Shown: positions 45,601-52,847 of the stretch, in pieces
How the letters are laid out: each line of letters opens with the position of its first letter
Numbering within the stretch: the stretch's first letter is position 1
Assembly: GCF_024594815.1 (NCBI RefSeq)
Contig: NZ_JANJOU010000003.1
Span: 310,001 to 374,000 of the forward strand
Reading direction: 5' to 3'
Source: Roseomonas populi
GTDB lineage: Bacteria > Pseudomonadota > Alphaproteobacteria > Acetobacterales > Acetobacteraceae
DNA: 64,000 nt
Program-made: the position numbers and the translations under genes
Notes under the pieces: model-generated
Told to the model about the DNA's origin: nothing
Seen by the model: the letters and a program-made list of their open reading frames with translations, nothing else
Database searches by the model: none

Positions 45601-47751
45601 GCGCGCGCTCTCGATCTCCTGCTGCTCGGCCTCCAGCAGCTTCCGGGCCGCGCCCTCCTCCATCTGCAGCAGCGCCACCTGATTGCGGTGCTGCTGCGCG
45701 CGCTGGTCCATGGGGTCGCGCAGGGCGGCCAGCTTCGCGAGCTGCTCCTCCAGAAGCTCGTTGTACCGCTTCTGGTCCTCGGCATTCAGCCCCGGGGTCG
45801 CCAGGGTGCGCCGGGTCTGGGAGATCTGGTCCTCCAGGTTTTCCCGCTCGCGGGATCGGATCGAGGCGGCGCGGTAGCGCTCGTCCGCCGTCCCGATCTC
45901 GTCGGCCGCGCCGGTCAGCACGCCGCTGCGCGCCGTAGCCCGGACATAGCCCCAGGTCTCGGACGGGAGGGTGCCGCGCCCTTCGAGGAACTTCTGCACC
46001 CGGCCAGGGCCGGCGTTGTAGGCCGCGGCAACCAGGCTCTCGTCCGCGCCCAGGTCGCCCGTGCCAGTGCGGCGCCCCAGGTCGTTGAGGAACTTCCTCA
46101 GCCACTGGATGTAGGCCAGGCCGCCCCGGATGTTGTCGGCCGTGTCCGTGGCGTCCACGCCCATTTGGGACGCCGTGCCCGGCATCAGCTGCATCGTGCC
46201 GAGCGCGCCGGCGCGCGACGTCACGATGGAGCCATTCCGGTACTGGCTTGCGCCGCTCTCCTGCACCGCTATGCGCTGGGCGAAGGCAGCGTCCTCGCCC
46301 AGGCGCTGCGCCTCGGCGCGGATGGCGGCCTGGATGTCGGAGGTGCTCGCCTCTCGGCCAATGGACCCGCGCGTCAGCGATCCGTCGGAACCGACGATGC
46401 GGTCCCGGAGCTCAACGCCGGCCGTGACGGGATCGCCGGCCAGGATGCGGCCGAGGAGGCCTGAGCCCTCGATCAGGGCGCGGATCCGCTCCAGGCGCTC
46501 CAGCACGCCACTCAGGGCGCCAAGCAGGCCAGCGGCACCCCCTGCGATCGGGCGCCCGATGCCCTCCACCAGCGGCCGGAGGCTGTTCCAGGCCCGGGCG
46601 CCCGAGTTCGACAGGTCGTCCATGGTGCGCTGGAGCGGGGTCAGGTCGCGCGCGGCGCCGCTGCTGGCTTTCGCAATGGCGTCCAGCGTCAGGTTTGCCG
46701 CCTCGCTGCGGCGGCCCATGTTGTCCAGCCGCTCGATGGTGCGGAGGGTCGCCTCGTCCAGCGTGCGGAAGTCCTGCTCCGCCAGCTGGCGGGCGGCCTC
46801 GGCCGGCTTGCGAAGGGCGGCCGCCACCTTCTCGGCGGCCTCCGGGACGGACAGGCCCAGCACCCGCGCCAGGTCGCCCGAGAGGCGGACCATGCGCTCC
46901 AGGTCGGACTGGCTGCCGGAGAAGTCCCTGGCGCCGCCGATCGCCAGCCCGGCCTGCCGCGCGTCGGCTGCGGAGATGCCGCTGGTGGAGGCCACCTTGC
47001 GCGCCGTGTCCTCGACCTGCCGCGCCACCTCGGCATAGTCGGCCCGGGTTGCCCGGAGCCGCGCCTGCAGGCCCAGCATGGTTCGATCGGCGCTCTCCGC
47101 CGCCGCGACCGATGTGACGAGGGCGGCACCGAGCGCGAGGGTCGCGACCCGGGCCGGCGTCAGAACCTGCCCCAGGAGACCCACGGCGTTCCGCACGCCG
47201 CCCACCGCGTCAACGGCCTGCGGCCCCTGCTGAATGAGTGGCAGGAGGATGCCGCCGCCGGAACTGATCTGGACGCCCAGGTCCACCACCTGAGCGGTGA
47301 GGTTCTGAACCTGATACTGCTGCAGCTTGAAGCTGTTGCTGGTCTTGTCCGACTGGTCACGGAGGCGCTCGTACTCGGTGCGCGCCGCGGCGACCGCCGA
47401 GCGCTGCTCCTCCGTCACCTGCCGGCCCCGGGACTGAAGGCCGGCCATGGCCTCCTCCAGCCGGGCCGCGCGCTGCCGCGCCGCCACCAGGTCGTCATTC
47501 GCCGCCGCGGCCGCATCAAGCTCGCGGGTCCAGCGGCCGATCTCGCGGGACGCCCGGGAGGCCTCGGCTGCGCTGCGCCCCACGCTGCTGGTGAGGGTGT
47601 CCAGCCCGCCGGCCGTGCGGGTGCTGCTGTCGCGGAGCGCATCGGCGGCGGACTGGAACTCCTTGCCTGCCGTCGCCGCGCGCTCGAACGTGCGCTCAAC
47701 CTGATCCGCGCCCTCGGCCTGGAGCCGGAAGGCATAGGTGGTGCCGGCCAT
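42646..47751 (-). CDS. Tail tape measure protein with lytic transglycosylase domain
   Basis: 1701 residues, the longest gene here. Long alpha-helical and coiled-coil stretches (about 10-170 and 630-900) with VGLLGQVLTPARVATLALGAAL-type hydrophobic helices fit a tape measure, whose length sets tail length. Residues about 480-600 form an SLT transglycosylase domain: IAVQESGAS (catalytic Glu near 495), ALGTMQLMPGTA and AAYNAGPGRV. It would cut peptidoglycan during DNA injection. A Gly/Ala-rich membrane-like region lies near 1060-1190. The ATG overlaps the preceding stop by one base. Confidence 0.93.
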   Translation of the reverse strand: MAGTTYAFRLQAEGADQVERTFERAATAGKEFQSAADALRDSSTRTAGGLDTLTSSVGRSAAEASRASREIGRWTRELDAAAAANDDLVAARQRAARLEEAMAGLQSRGRQVTEEQRSAVAAARTEYERLRDQSDKTSNSFKLQQYQVQNLTAQVVDLGVQISSGGGILLPLIQQGPQAVDAVGGVRNAVGLLGQVLTPARVATLALGAALVTSVAAAESADRTMLGLQARLRATRADYAEVARQVEDTARKVASTSGISAADARQAGLAIGGARDFSGSQSDLERMVRLSGDLARVLGLSVPEAAEKVAAALRKPAEAARQLAEQDFRTLDEATLRTIERLDNMGRRSEAANLTLDAIAKASSGAARDLTPLQRTMDDLSNSGARAWNSLRPLVEGIGRPIAGGAAGLLGALSGVLERLERIRALIEGSGLLGRILAGDPVTAGVELRDRIVGSDGSLTRGSIGREASTSDIQAAIRAEAQRLGEDAAFAQRIAVQESGASQYRNGSIVTSRAGALGTMQLMPGTASQMGVDATDTADNIRGGLAYIQWLRKFLNDLGRRTGTGDLGADESLVAAAYNAGPGRVQKFLEGRGTLPSETWGYVRATARSGVLTGAADEIGTADERYRAASIRSRERENLEDQISQTRRTLATPGLNAEDQKRYNELLEEQLAKLAALRDPMDQRAQQHRNQVALLQMEEGAARKLLEAEQQEIESARQEGRTPDVAGARARAQELLNAELEVAIDKGRLAREAQERLTAAYLDGSKSAAEVDRTIRAETEAKKTAAVTTGDYAEHVRRLTEEYRLNSAAAADNTTAKNLPAQREQLALLEKEGQLVSLSAEARQTELAVFRERQRVLREGGDPDSGVSQAAQNNIRRMGEMQAANQQLTNSWSEFSRIGENAVDRVTQAVIDGGGKVRDWGTIWKQTITSVGSDLLKLAAINPLANWAFGGTRPTLGGVFSAAGTVGSTLSPMASKGMPVTDTSGNLIGYAGTATNGQQLSGLFNSTPGPTMLQSGYDFSSGFIGRADGWLGTNIGGTLNTPVWEGVGGAPVSVGGAALGAASFAGGAYGLYTGIQNGGPKGLVQGIGGVAGMAGGAAALLGGGGTAIGAATGAAAAGSFASAGTAALGAVGTTGAAAGGAAAGAGAATAAAGGMAGVLGAVATVAPYVAAIAAIVAMFLPAQKPSNREGNSTIDFGDGSVFSGGATGGKFSQENRDAAKSLTDAIGGIADRIETAYGVRLEGRMQVGVGDRDGMYLTRNGRDKLTFTADEKGSTDLLREASKRIVEGVADQLKGAMATTYATVGTGDLDRLLGALDWTSTTYKAFEDNKDPEKPTSYEQEIKAVTDAYEPLIAKAKEYGLALEPISDVMDEQLEAVEKARNSDFEKLLQGYRVTASQLTGGDQTAEALKQFDQARTAAWLALEAQIKDWNLPDADVSKATAGFDRVQDLQRAALQRQTTRAFEDREASAADIRNSLRNAYLEANGDPEVGVLSYTQQRDNEWRALKRQMEDLDFAFGDIVASSEEFNAVTQVNIKALRDKAKAEKDAAETTRLTTEQSALTRIGSVQGTLVDFLNGMNASTASPQNAFTAAQEQFAAEIAKARAAGIQGIDAGRVTSAANTLLSAGSSYLGDGIQGAFLRQSVESQVRSLGAALDLPAFGGQIERAMAPLLTVRDALTSLQQEVTRLRVELENTRFSKAA

Positions 47752-48434
47752 CAGCTACGCCCTCCTTCCGTGATGCGTGCCGCCTGCTGCTCCAGCAGCT
47801 GCGGCATGGTGTTGGCCCACTTCTGGGCGATGGTGTCGAAGTCCAGGCGCTTGCGGATGGTCGCGCGCGGGATGAGGACGAACATGACGATGCTCTCCGC
47901 GCCGCGCCCCTGCGCCGCGCGGCGCTTGGTTGCGCGGCGCACCTGGCCGGAGCGGCCGACCGTCTGCTTCTTCAGGACGAGGTAGCCCCAGACACCGCCC
48001 CGTGCGGGAACCAGGGTCAGCCGCTCGCCGAAGGATCGGGAGACCTCGTCCGGGGTCATCTTGCGGCGGCTGACCATGGGTACCCGCGCCGTCGGCACCG
48101 CGAGCGCCGTGCCTGCCTTGGTCGGGTAGATGGTCCCGCCCTCGGCGAAGAGCTTCAGGGGCGCGGGCCAGGCCGAGCCCTTGCCGCCGCGCCCGACCAC
48201 CGACCCGGCCGCGTTGATGGAGACCTCGCGCTCCGGAAAGACCCGGCTGGTGACAAGGTTGGCGGCGCGCTTGGACCGCGGGAAGGCCGCGGCGAGGTTC
48301 GAGCGGAAGTCCTGCAGCATGCCGGCGGTGCCCACCTCGACGGCGGACTGCACGACCTGATTGGCCTGCTCCCGGTACTTGGTCAGCAGGTCGGGGATCC
48401 GCACGCCGCTGGTGGTCAGGCGGATTGCCGGCAT
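47751..48434 (-). CDS. Putative minor tail/morphogenesis protein (DUF6441-like)
   Basis: 227 residues: MPAIRLTTSGVRIPDLLTKYREQ. The region RSKRAANLVTSRVFPEREVSINAAGSVVGR and the C-terminal VMFVLIPRATIRKRLDFDTIAQKWAN resemble phage proteins grouped as DUF6441, usually encoded just before the tape measure. Basic overall. The GGGGG ribosome site precedes the ATG at 48434. A plus-strand lipoprotein gene separates it from the tail chaperone genes, where the operon is otherwise continuous. Confidence 0.65.
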   Translation of the reverse strand: MPAIRLTTSGVRIPDLLTKYREQANQVVQSAVEVGTAGMLQDFRSNLAAAFPRSKRAANLVTSRVFPEREVSINAAGSVVGRGGKGSAWPAPLKLFAEGGTIYPTKAGTALAVPTARVPMVSRRKMTPDEVSRSFGERLTLVPARGGVWGYLVLKKQTVGRSGQVRRATKRRAAQGRGAESIVMFVLIPRATIRKRLDFDTIAQKWANTMPQLLEQQAARITEGGRS

Positions 48435-48533
48435 GAGGAGCCCCCAAATGAAAAGAGCGCCCCGGATGGGACGCCCATTTGCCCGTGATGGCCCCTTCGG
48501 CCATTCTTCGCCCCAACTAAGGGAAGGAGCGCC

Positions 48534-49169
48534 ATGCGCCGGATAGCTGTTGTTGCCGCCCTTCTTGCCTCGCCTTGGCTTCTGACCGGCTGCGCCGTGG
48601 AACCGGCGACAACCGACACTACGTTCCTATGCCGCCGCTATACTGCCCCGCTGAGTTCTCAGCGGAATGACCCAGAGATCCGGGCCGAGTTGCTCCGGCG
48701 CGGGGTCTATGAATGCGATGGCCCCTATGGCGTAGTCCTGGGTTCGCGCCCGGCTCCGCCGCAGCCGCCCCCACCGCCCCCCGCACAGGCCCGCGAGAAT
48801 TCTCTTCTCGAAGACGCCCTCTCCGGCCGCCCCGACTACACCGCGGCCCTGCGCCGCGCGGCGGAGGCGAACATCAGCGAGGAGAACCCGGTGGTGCGGC
48901 AGAGCCGCGCCGCGCGTGAGGCCCGCATCGACGCCGAGGTGGCCCGCCTCTCCGATGCCGTCGAGAAGCGCCGCCGCGAAGTCCTGGCCCAGCACCAGCA
49001 GCAGCAGCGCTCCGCCCAGGACCAGGCCGCCATAGACGCCTGCCAGGCTCGCGGGCAGACGATCGAGGCCTCCATGTACCGGTCGCGCAGCCTGCTGAAC
49101 CTCGAAGCCTCTGCGGCCGGAGTGCAGGCGCGGGACGCCTGCATCCAGAACTACCTGCGGAGCCGCTGA
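48534..49169 (+). CDS. Lipoprotein moron in the tail operon
   Basis: 211 residues on the strand opposite to the tail genes. It starts MRRIAVVAALLASPWLLTGCAVEP with a lipobox LTGC (Cys20), so it is exported and lipid-anchored. The mature part has a Pro-rich linker (PAPPQPPPPPPAQ, about 74-86), a helical coiled-coil region (140-165, with QHQQQQRSAQ) and pairs of Cys (Cys33, Cys61, then 173 and 205). A strong ribosome site AAGGGAAGGAG lies ahead. Its own strand and position suggest expression during lysogeny. Function unknown; envelope modification or exclusion are possible. Confidence 0.8.
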   Translation: MRRIAVVAALLASPWLLTGCAVEPATTDTTFLCRRYTAPLSSQRNDPEIRAELLRRGVYECDGPYGVVLGSRPAPPQPPPPPPAQARENSLLEDALSGRPDYTAALRRAAEANISEENPVVRQSRAAREARIDAEVARLSDAVEKRRREVLAQHQQQQRSAQDQAAIDACQARGQTIEASMYRSRSLLNLEASAAGVQARDACIQNYLRSR

Positions 49170-49176
49170 CCGGCAC

Positions 49177-49455
49177 TCAGGCGTCCTTCGCCTTCTCCAT
49201 GTCGGCCTCGGCGCCGTCCAGCAGCGCGAAGGCCGCCATCAGCCAGGCGGGCTGCTGATTGACCCCGCCCGGCTCGGGGAGGAGCCCGGTGCCGCCCATG
49301 GCGCCGCGGCAGCGGCTCCAGAGCTTCACGATGTGGAAGAAGACCGGCCGAAGAGCGAGCCGCGGGTTCCGCCGCCACTGTGTCTCGGCCAGCACCCAGT
49401 CGCCGCCACTGGCGTGGAACATGCCCCCGGCATAGGCCCGGGGAGCACGCATCAC
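49177..49455 (-). CDS. Downstream frame of tail assembly chaperone (gpT-like extension)
   Basis: A frame of 92 residues from GTG 49455, starting MMRAPRAYAGGMFHASGG and ending MEKAKDA. In lambda-like phages the second chaperone reading frame is expressed only as a fusion with the first by -1 frameshifting. Here the -1 frame reached from the slippery site at 49476-49482 is exactly this frame. Fusion would add 99 residues to the first 212 of the upstream protein, about 311 in total. Independent start at 49455 is not needed. Function: bridges tape measure and tail tube during assembly. Confidence 0.75.
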   Translation of the reverse strand: MMRAPRAYAGGMFHASGGDWVLAETQWRRNPRLALRPVFFHIVKLWSRCRGAMGGTGLLPEPGGVNQQPAWLMAAFALLDGAEADMEKAKDA

Positions 49456-49469
49456 CGCCAGCGCGGCCC

Positions 49470-50111
49470 TCAGCCGTTTCCCGCTTCGGCCGTCGGGCGC
49501 ATGAGTTCCTCGGCTCGCCGGCCGAGCGCGGCGAGGTCGCCCATGGGGATGGCGGCCTCGATCGCCGCGGCGTCCAGCGCCTCCGGGAAGTCCGGAAGGC
49601 CCTCACCTTCCCAGCCGCGCAGCACGACGGCCAGCAGGTCGCAGCGGGCGAGGCGCTGGGCCTTGGCCTGCTCGGCCTGCATCGCCTTCAGCTTCGGGTC
49701 GCGGGCGATGCTGCTGATGGCCAGGTCGCGCCGGCGGCGCGCGGCCAGCATCTCCGTCCGCACCTCCATCGCCTGCTCCTGGATCTCGCGCGAGGCGTCC
49801 GGCCCGGTGAGGATGTGGATGGAGGTGAAGGCCACCCAGCGATCCTCGGCCCGATCGTAGGCGTCCAGCGCCTCCGTGCCGGCGGCGGTGGCTTCCAGCG
49901 CCTCGCGGATCGCCTGCTGCAGCTCGGCATCGGTCGGGGCATCCGACATGGCCTGGGCATCAAGGAAGGCGCCCACCTCGGCCAGGGTCGGCGCGGCCAG
50001 GATGTACTTGCGCTCACCCAGCGGCATGGTGACGCGAACGCCGCCCCCGGTGACGACGGGGGCGGTGGTGGCGGTGCTGGCCATCAGGGCAGCCTTTCGG
50101 TTTGCGGCCAT
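49470..50111 (-). CDS. Tail assembly chaperone, main frame (gpG-like)
   Basis: 213 residues: start ATG 50111 (an in-frame ATG at 50084 has the better ribosome site, AAAGG). The helical protein (PLGERKYILAAPTLAEVGAFLDAQ; ARRRRDLAISSIARDPKLKAMQAEQ) lies between the tail tube gene and the tape measure, the conserved place of the gpG chaperone. Ends TAEAGNG just after a GGGAAAC heptamer in the correct frame. It would coat the tape measure before tail polymerisation. Recognised by position and frameshift architecture rather than sequence similarity. Confidence 0.75.
   Translation of the reverse strand: MAANRKAALMASTATTAPVVTGGGVRVTMPLGERKYILAAPTLAEVGAFLDAQAMSDAPTDAELQQAIREALEATAAGTEALDAYDRAEDRWVAFTSIHILTGPDASREIQEQAMEVRTEMLAARRRRDLAISSIARDPKLKAMQAEQAKAQRLARCDLLAVVLRGWEGEGLPDFPEALDAAAIEAAIPMGDLAALGRRAEELMRPTAEAGNG
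49476..49482 (-). promoter_or_regulatory. Programmed -1 ribosomal frameshift site (G GGA AAC)
   Basis: On the coding strand the zero-frame codons are GCG GGA AAC GGC TGA, so the heptamer reads G-GGA-AAC, the X-XXY-YYZ pattern of -1 slippage. It lies one codon before the zero-frame stop at 49470-49472. Slipping back one base opens a 99-codon frame. No clear downstream pseudoknot was recognised; only a short CGGC/GCCG hairpin is close. Confidence 0.85.
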
Positions 50112-50114
50112 GGG

Positions 50115-51296
50115 TCAGAAGGCCGCGATGAACACGCCGGCGTCCGGCACGTTCGGCGCCAGGGTGAGCTGGTCCACGCCGAGGCTGTTCCGGTTACTGC
50201 TGTCGAAGGCGTTGATGATGGCGCTCGGCACGGAGACCGCGATGCGGTTGCCGTCCGTCTGCCCCAGCACGGCCGCGTACTCTACCGACTGGCCCTGCTG
50301 GTACTTCCCGAACCGGGTCGGCGAGCGGGTGGAGTTGGTGAAGGGGTCGATCGTGATCCGCTGGGTCGCAGAGACGGGGATGGGGCTGTCGTAGCCCTGC
50401 GGCGCCTCCGGGTTCTCCGGGTCCACCAGCTGCACGCCGAGGTCCCAGGTCATCCGGGCGCAGTTGCAGAGCAGGCCGTCCAGGCGCGAGACGCCGTTGA
50501 TCCAGACCGGCGGCTGCGCGCGGGAGATGGCGGAGCCGGCCGGGAGGGGCACGGCCTCGTAGGCCGCCAGCAACTGGCCGCGCATGGTGAAGGTGATGAA
50601 GGCCGGCTGGGCGTCCACCATCTCCAGCTGCGCGGTGCCGACGGCGCCGACGATGCGGTGCCGGAGCCCGTTCATGTAGCCGTAGATCGTCACCGGCTTC
50701 AGCAGGGTCAGGTCCGAGGTCGGCGCATAGAGCGCGTTCGGCAGCACCTGCACCAGGGTGGAGGTGCTGAGGACCGGGTTAAACACATACGGGAGCTTGG
50801 CCACCTTCAGCGCGGTGTAGTTCGTCACCGGCAGGATGATGCTGGTGGCCGGGTTGCCGCTGAGGGCTGCCGGCATGCCGCGGTAGGCCTGGGCCGTGCC
50901 GGCGAAGGGGGTGCCGAGCGTCGCGGACCCCGCGTTGCCGGCGGTCGCCGCGGTGGGCGCGCCGATCGCGGTCGCGGTCAGCAGCTCGGTGAAGCGGCAG
51001 GCCTTCATCAGCTTACCGAACTCCGGGGCGGTGCCAGACGTGCCCGCACCGCGCAGCGGCATGCGGATGGTCACCTCCGGCCGGATGCCGGTGACGATGG
51101 GGGCGTTGGTGTCCAGCGAGCCGGTCAGGGACGGGTCGTCGGCGGTCTGCTGCGGCAGCCGCACCGTGATCTCGCCGCCGATCCAGTCACCGGCGGCCGG
51201 GGCGCCACCGCCGATCGCGTCGGTGCCGGTGTTGGTCTCCGTGCGGACCGCCGCGGCGGACAGGCGGAGGACGACGTAGTCCTGCGGGGTGGGCAT
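50115..51296 (-). CDS. Major tail tube protein
   Basis: 393 residues, beginning MPTPQDYVVLRLSAAAVRTETN. Beta-rich, with alternating hydrophobic strands, Gly/Ser/Thr-rich loops (GAPTAATAGNAGSATLG) and an immunoglobulin-like C-terminal half (TMRGQLLAAYEAVPLPAGS). Size and position between tail terminator and chaperone genes are those of siphovirus tail tube proteins. The conserved stretch KPVTIYGYMNGLRHRIVGAVGT and the C-terminal QLTLAPNVPDAGVF were noted in related prophages by recollection. Forms the hexameric rings stacked along the tape measure. Confidence 0.75.
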   Translation of the reverse strand: MPTPQDYVVLRLSAAAVRTETNTGTDAIGGGAPAAGDWIGGEITVRLPQQTADDPSLTGSLDTNAPIVTGIRPEVTIRMPLRGAGTSGTAPEFGKLMKACRFTELLTATAIGAPTAATAGNAGSATLGTPFAGTAQAYRGMPAALSGNPATSIILPVTNYTALKVAKLPYVFNPVLSTSTLVQVLPNALYAPTSDLTLLKPVTIYGYMNGLRHRIVGAVGTAQLEMVDAQPAFITFTMRGQLLAAYEAVPLPAGSAISRAQPPVWINGVSRLDGLLCNCARMTWDLGVQLVDPENPEAPQGYDSPIPVSATQRITIDPFTNSTRSPTRFGKYQQGQSVEYAAVLGQTDGNRIAVSVPSAIINAFDSSNRNSLGVDQLTLAPNVPDAGVFIAAF

Positions 51297-51305
51297 GCGG
51301 CCCTC

Positions 51306-51770
51306 CTATGCTTCGGGGGTGTCGAGGAACCGCCTGCCGAATGGCACGCGGAGGTCGAAGGTGAATTCGAGGTAAAAGGCGCCGACCGGCGTCTGGCTCT
51401 CGGTGACGCTGGCCAGGTCGAGATCCATGTTCCCCTCGACGGGGTAGATCTCGGTCAGGCCGTCGCCGAGCGGGATCGGGCCGCGCAGGAGCGCCTCGGC
51501 GGCCTCGCCGTAGAGCGCGCTGACGAGGTCGCCCACCTCTGCGTCCTCGCCCTCCACGAAGCCCTCCAGTGTGCCCTGGACAGTGAAGCGGTCCTCGCCC
51601 ACCGCGTCAGGCGCGGAGGACTGGTCGCCGTCGCGCAGCACGAGGACGCGGTTCTCGCCCTCCCGGATGAGGGTCCGCCGGTTCCGCTCCACGGCCACGT
51701 CGGCCACGCCGGCTTCCAGGCAGGCCCTGATCGCCTCGTAGGCGGCCTCTCGGTAGGTGATGCGGGCCAT
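51306..51770 (-). CDS. Tail terminator-like minor tail protein
   Basis: 154 residues, MARITYREAAYEAIRACLEAG. The alternating helices and strands plus a C-terminal EFTFDLRVPFGRRFLDT resemble the gpU-type tail terminators (tail completion) that cap the tube. It lies directly upstream of the tail tube gene. Acidic mid-region (GEDAEVGDLVSALYG). No catalytic features. Family assignment is by position and general size. Confidence 0.6.
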   Translation of the reverse strand: MARITYREAAYEAIRACLEAGVADVAVERNRRTLIREGENRVLVLRDGDQSSAPDAVGEDRFTVQGTLEGFVEGEDAEVGDLVSALYGEAAEALLRGPIPLGDGLTEIYPVEGNMDLDLASVTESQTPVGAFYLEFTFDLRVPFGRRFLDTPEA

Positions 51771-51772
51771 GG

Positions 51773-52111
51773 CTACCTCAGCAGGGTCAGCGGCAGACGC
51801 CAGGCCCAGCCGTTCAGGCCTGCCTGAGGCGTCTCGACCTTCCAGGCCTTGCCGAGCGCCGGGATGGTGATGGTGTCGCCGCGCTCCGGCCTGCCGATCT
51901 GATCGGGCGCGGCCTCAGTCAGCGCCCGCACGGCATCGTCGGAGACCAGCGCGGCCGTGACGGTCGCGACCCGGCTGCGCTGCTCCTCGTCGGCCTTCTC
52001 AAGCATGAGGCGGAGGTGAACCGGCGGTCCCTCCCCGCGGACGCGGTACTCGGCATCCACGCCCCCGGGCCCACGGGCCATGATGGCGACGCCGCGGGCC
52101 CAGGGGTTCAT
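51773..52111 (-). CDS. Head-tail joining protein (putative)
   Basis: 112 residues, MNPWARGVAIMARGPGGVDAEYRV. A short domain with RPERGDTITIPALGKAWKVETP, a stretch seen in head-closure or adaptor proteins that seal the portal channel. It overlaps the end of the previous gene by one base (52111). Position between decoration/capsid and tail genes supports a connector role; the exact type (closure, adaptor or stopper) is unknown. Confidence 0.6.
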   Translation of the reverse strand: MNPWARGVAIMARGPGGVDAEYRVRGEGPPVHLRLMLEKADEEQRSRVATVTAALVSDDAVRALTEAAPDQIGRPERGDTITIPALGKAWKVETPQAGLNGWAWRLPLTLLR

Positions 52112-52428
52112 CAGGCCTTCGCCTTGCGGCCGCCGCGCGGGGCCGGGGTCGCGGCGGGCGGCTCCGGCTCAGGCGGCGGCAACTCCACCTGGATCGGCTC
52201 CGGGGCGGGCTCCTCGGGAACGGGCTCCGGCTCGGGCGCGGGCAGCACCTCCACGGGCGCCCCCTCGGGCACCTCCTCCTTCTCGACTTCGACCACCTGG
52301 CCGAGGGCGATCAGGTTCTCCGCCTCGCTCGTCTCCAGGTCGAAGGCAACGCCTTCCTCATGGCGCTCACTGGCCGAGGTCATGATGTTCGTCAGCGGGA
52401 CCACCCGCAGCGTCTTCGGCTTGCTCAT
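52111..52428 (-). CDS. Proline/glutamate-rich phage protein
   Basis: 105 residues: MSKPKTLRVVPLTNIMTSAS. The first 50 residues are mixed, then residues 48-95 are a low-complexity Pro-Glu-Val-Ala string (EVLPAPEPEPVPEEPAPEP), ending in a basic GRKAKA tail. It is in the connector gene cluster. Low-complexity tails occur in head fibre or adaptor proteins. Shortness and composition make the function uncertain. Confidence 0.6.
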   Translation of the reverse strand: MSKPKTLRVVPLTNIMTSASERHEEGVAFDLETSEAENLIALGQVVEVEKEEVPEGAPVEVLPAPEPEPVPEEPAPEPIQVELPPPEPEPPAATPAPRGGRKAKA

Positions 52429-52436
52429 GGCGGGCC

Positions 52437-52769
52437 TCAGAAGCTGGTGTTCAGCTTCACGCGACCCACCGCCGCGGCCGAGGCCTTCGCGGTGAAGGCG
52501 TAGCCGACCTTCAGGTTGCTGCCGACGGTGCTGGTGAAGTTCTTGGCCGTGGCGTCCCAGTAGATCGCCAGGCCGTGCGTCCAGGCCTGGCCAGTGGCCG
52601 CAGCCTTCTCGTGCACGCCACCCGGGCGCACGCGGAGGGGGTCGCCTTCGGCCGCGTCATGCGCGGCGATGCCGAAAGCAATGCCCTGGACGATGAGGTC
52701 GCCGGACTTGGCGCCACCGGTCGGGGCCGGGATCTCCCAGACCTCGCCATGCTCGATGAAGGTCTTCAT
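52437..52769 (-). CDS. DUF2190-type capsid decoration protein
   Basis: 110 residues: MKTFIEHGEVWEIPAPTGGAKSGDLIVQG. The pattern (SGDLIVQGIAFGIA, GDPLRVRPGGVHEKAAATGQAWTHGLAIYWDATAKNFT) is that of DUF2190 proteins, which are trimeric head decoration or fibre-like proteins in many phages. It lies between capsid and connector genes and is about the usual length. It probably stabilises the expanded capsid. Confidence 0.85.
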   Translation of the reverse strand: MKTFIEHGEVWEIPAPTGGAKSGDLIVQGIAFGIAAHDAAEGDPLRVRPGGVHEKAAATGQAWTHGLAIYWDATAKNFTSTVGSNLKVGYAFTAKASAAAVGRVKLNTSF

Positions 52770-52789
52770 GTGCGTGTCTCCACACGCGC

Positions 52790-52823
52790 AGAGGGCGCCC
52801 AGGCATGAGCCGGGACGCCCTCT
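52790..52823. other. Hairpin between capsid and decoration genes
   Basis: AGAGGGCG (52790-52797) pairs with CGCCCTCT (52816-52823) over an 18-base loop. No T-run follows on either strand. It lies in the 78-base gap after the capsid gene and could set relative expression of capsid and decoration protein or be an RNA-processing site. Confidence 0.5.
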
Positions 52824-52847
52824 GGCGCTGCTTCAAGGGTTGGGGGA

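Noticed and set aside
52797-52820. Rho-independent terminator between capsid and decoration genes
   Set aside because: The stem lacks a T-run on either strand, so it is listed only as a hairpin.
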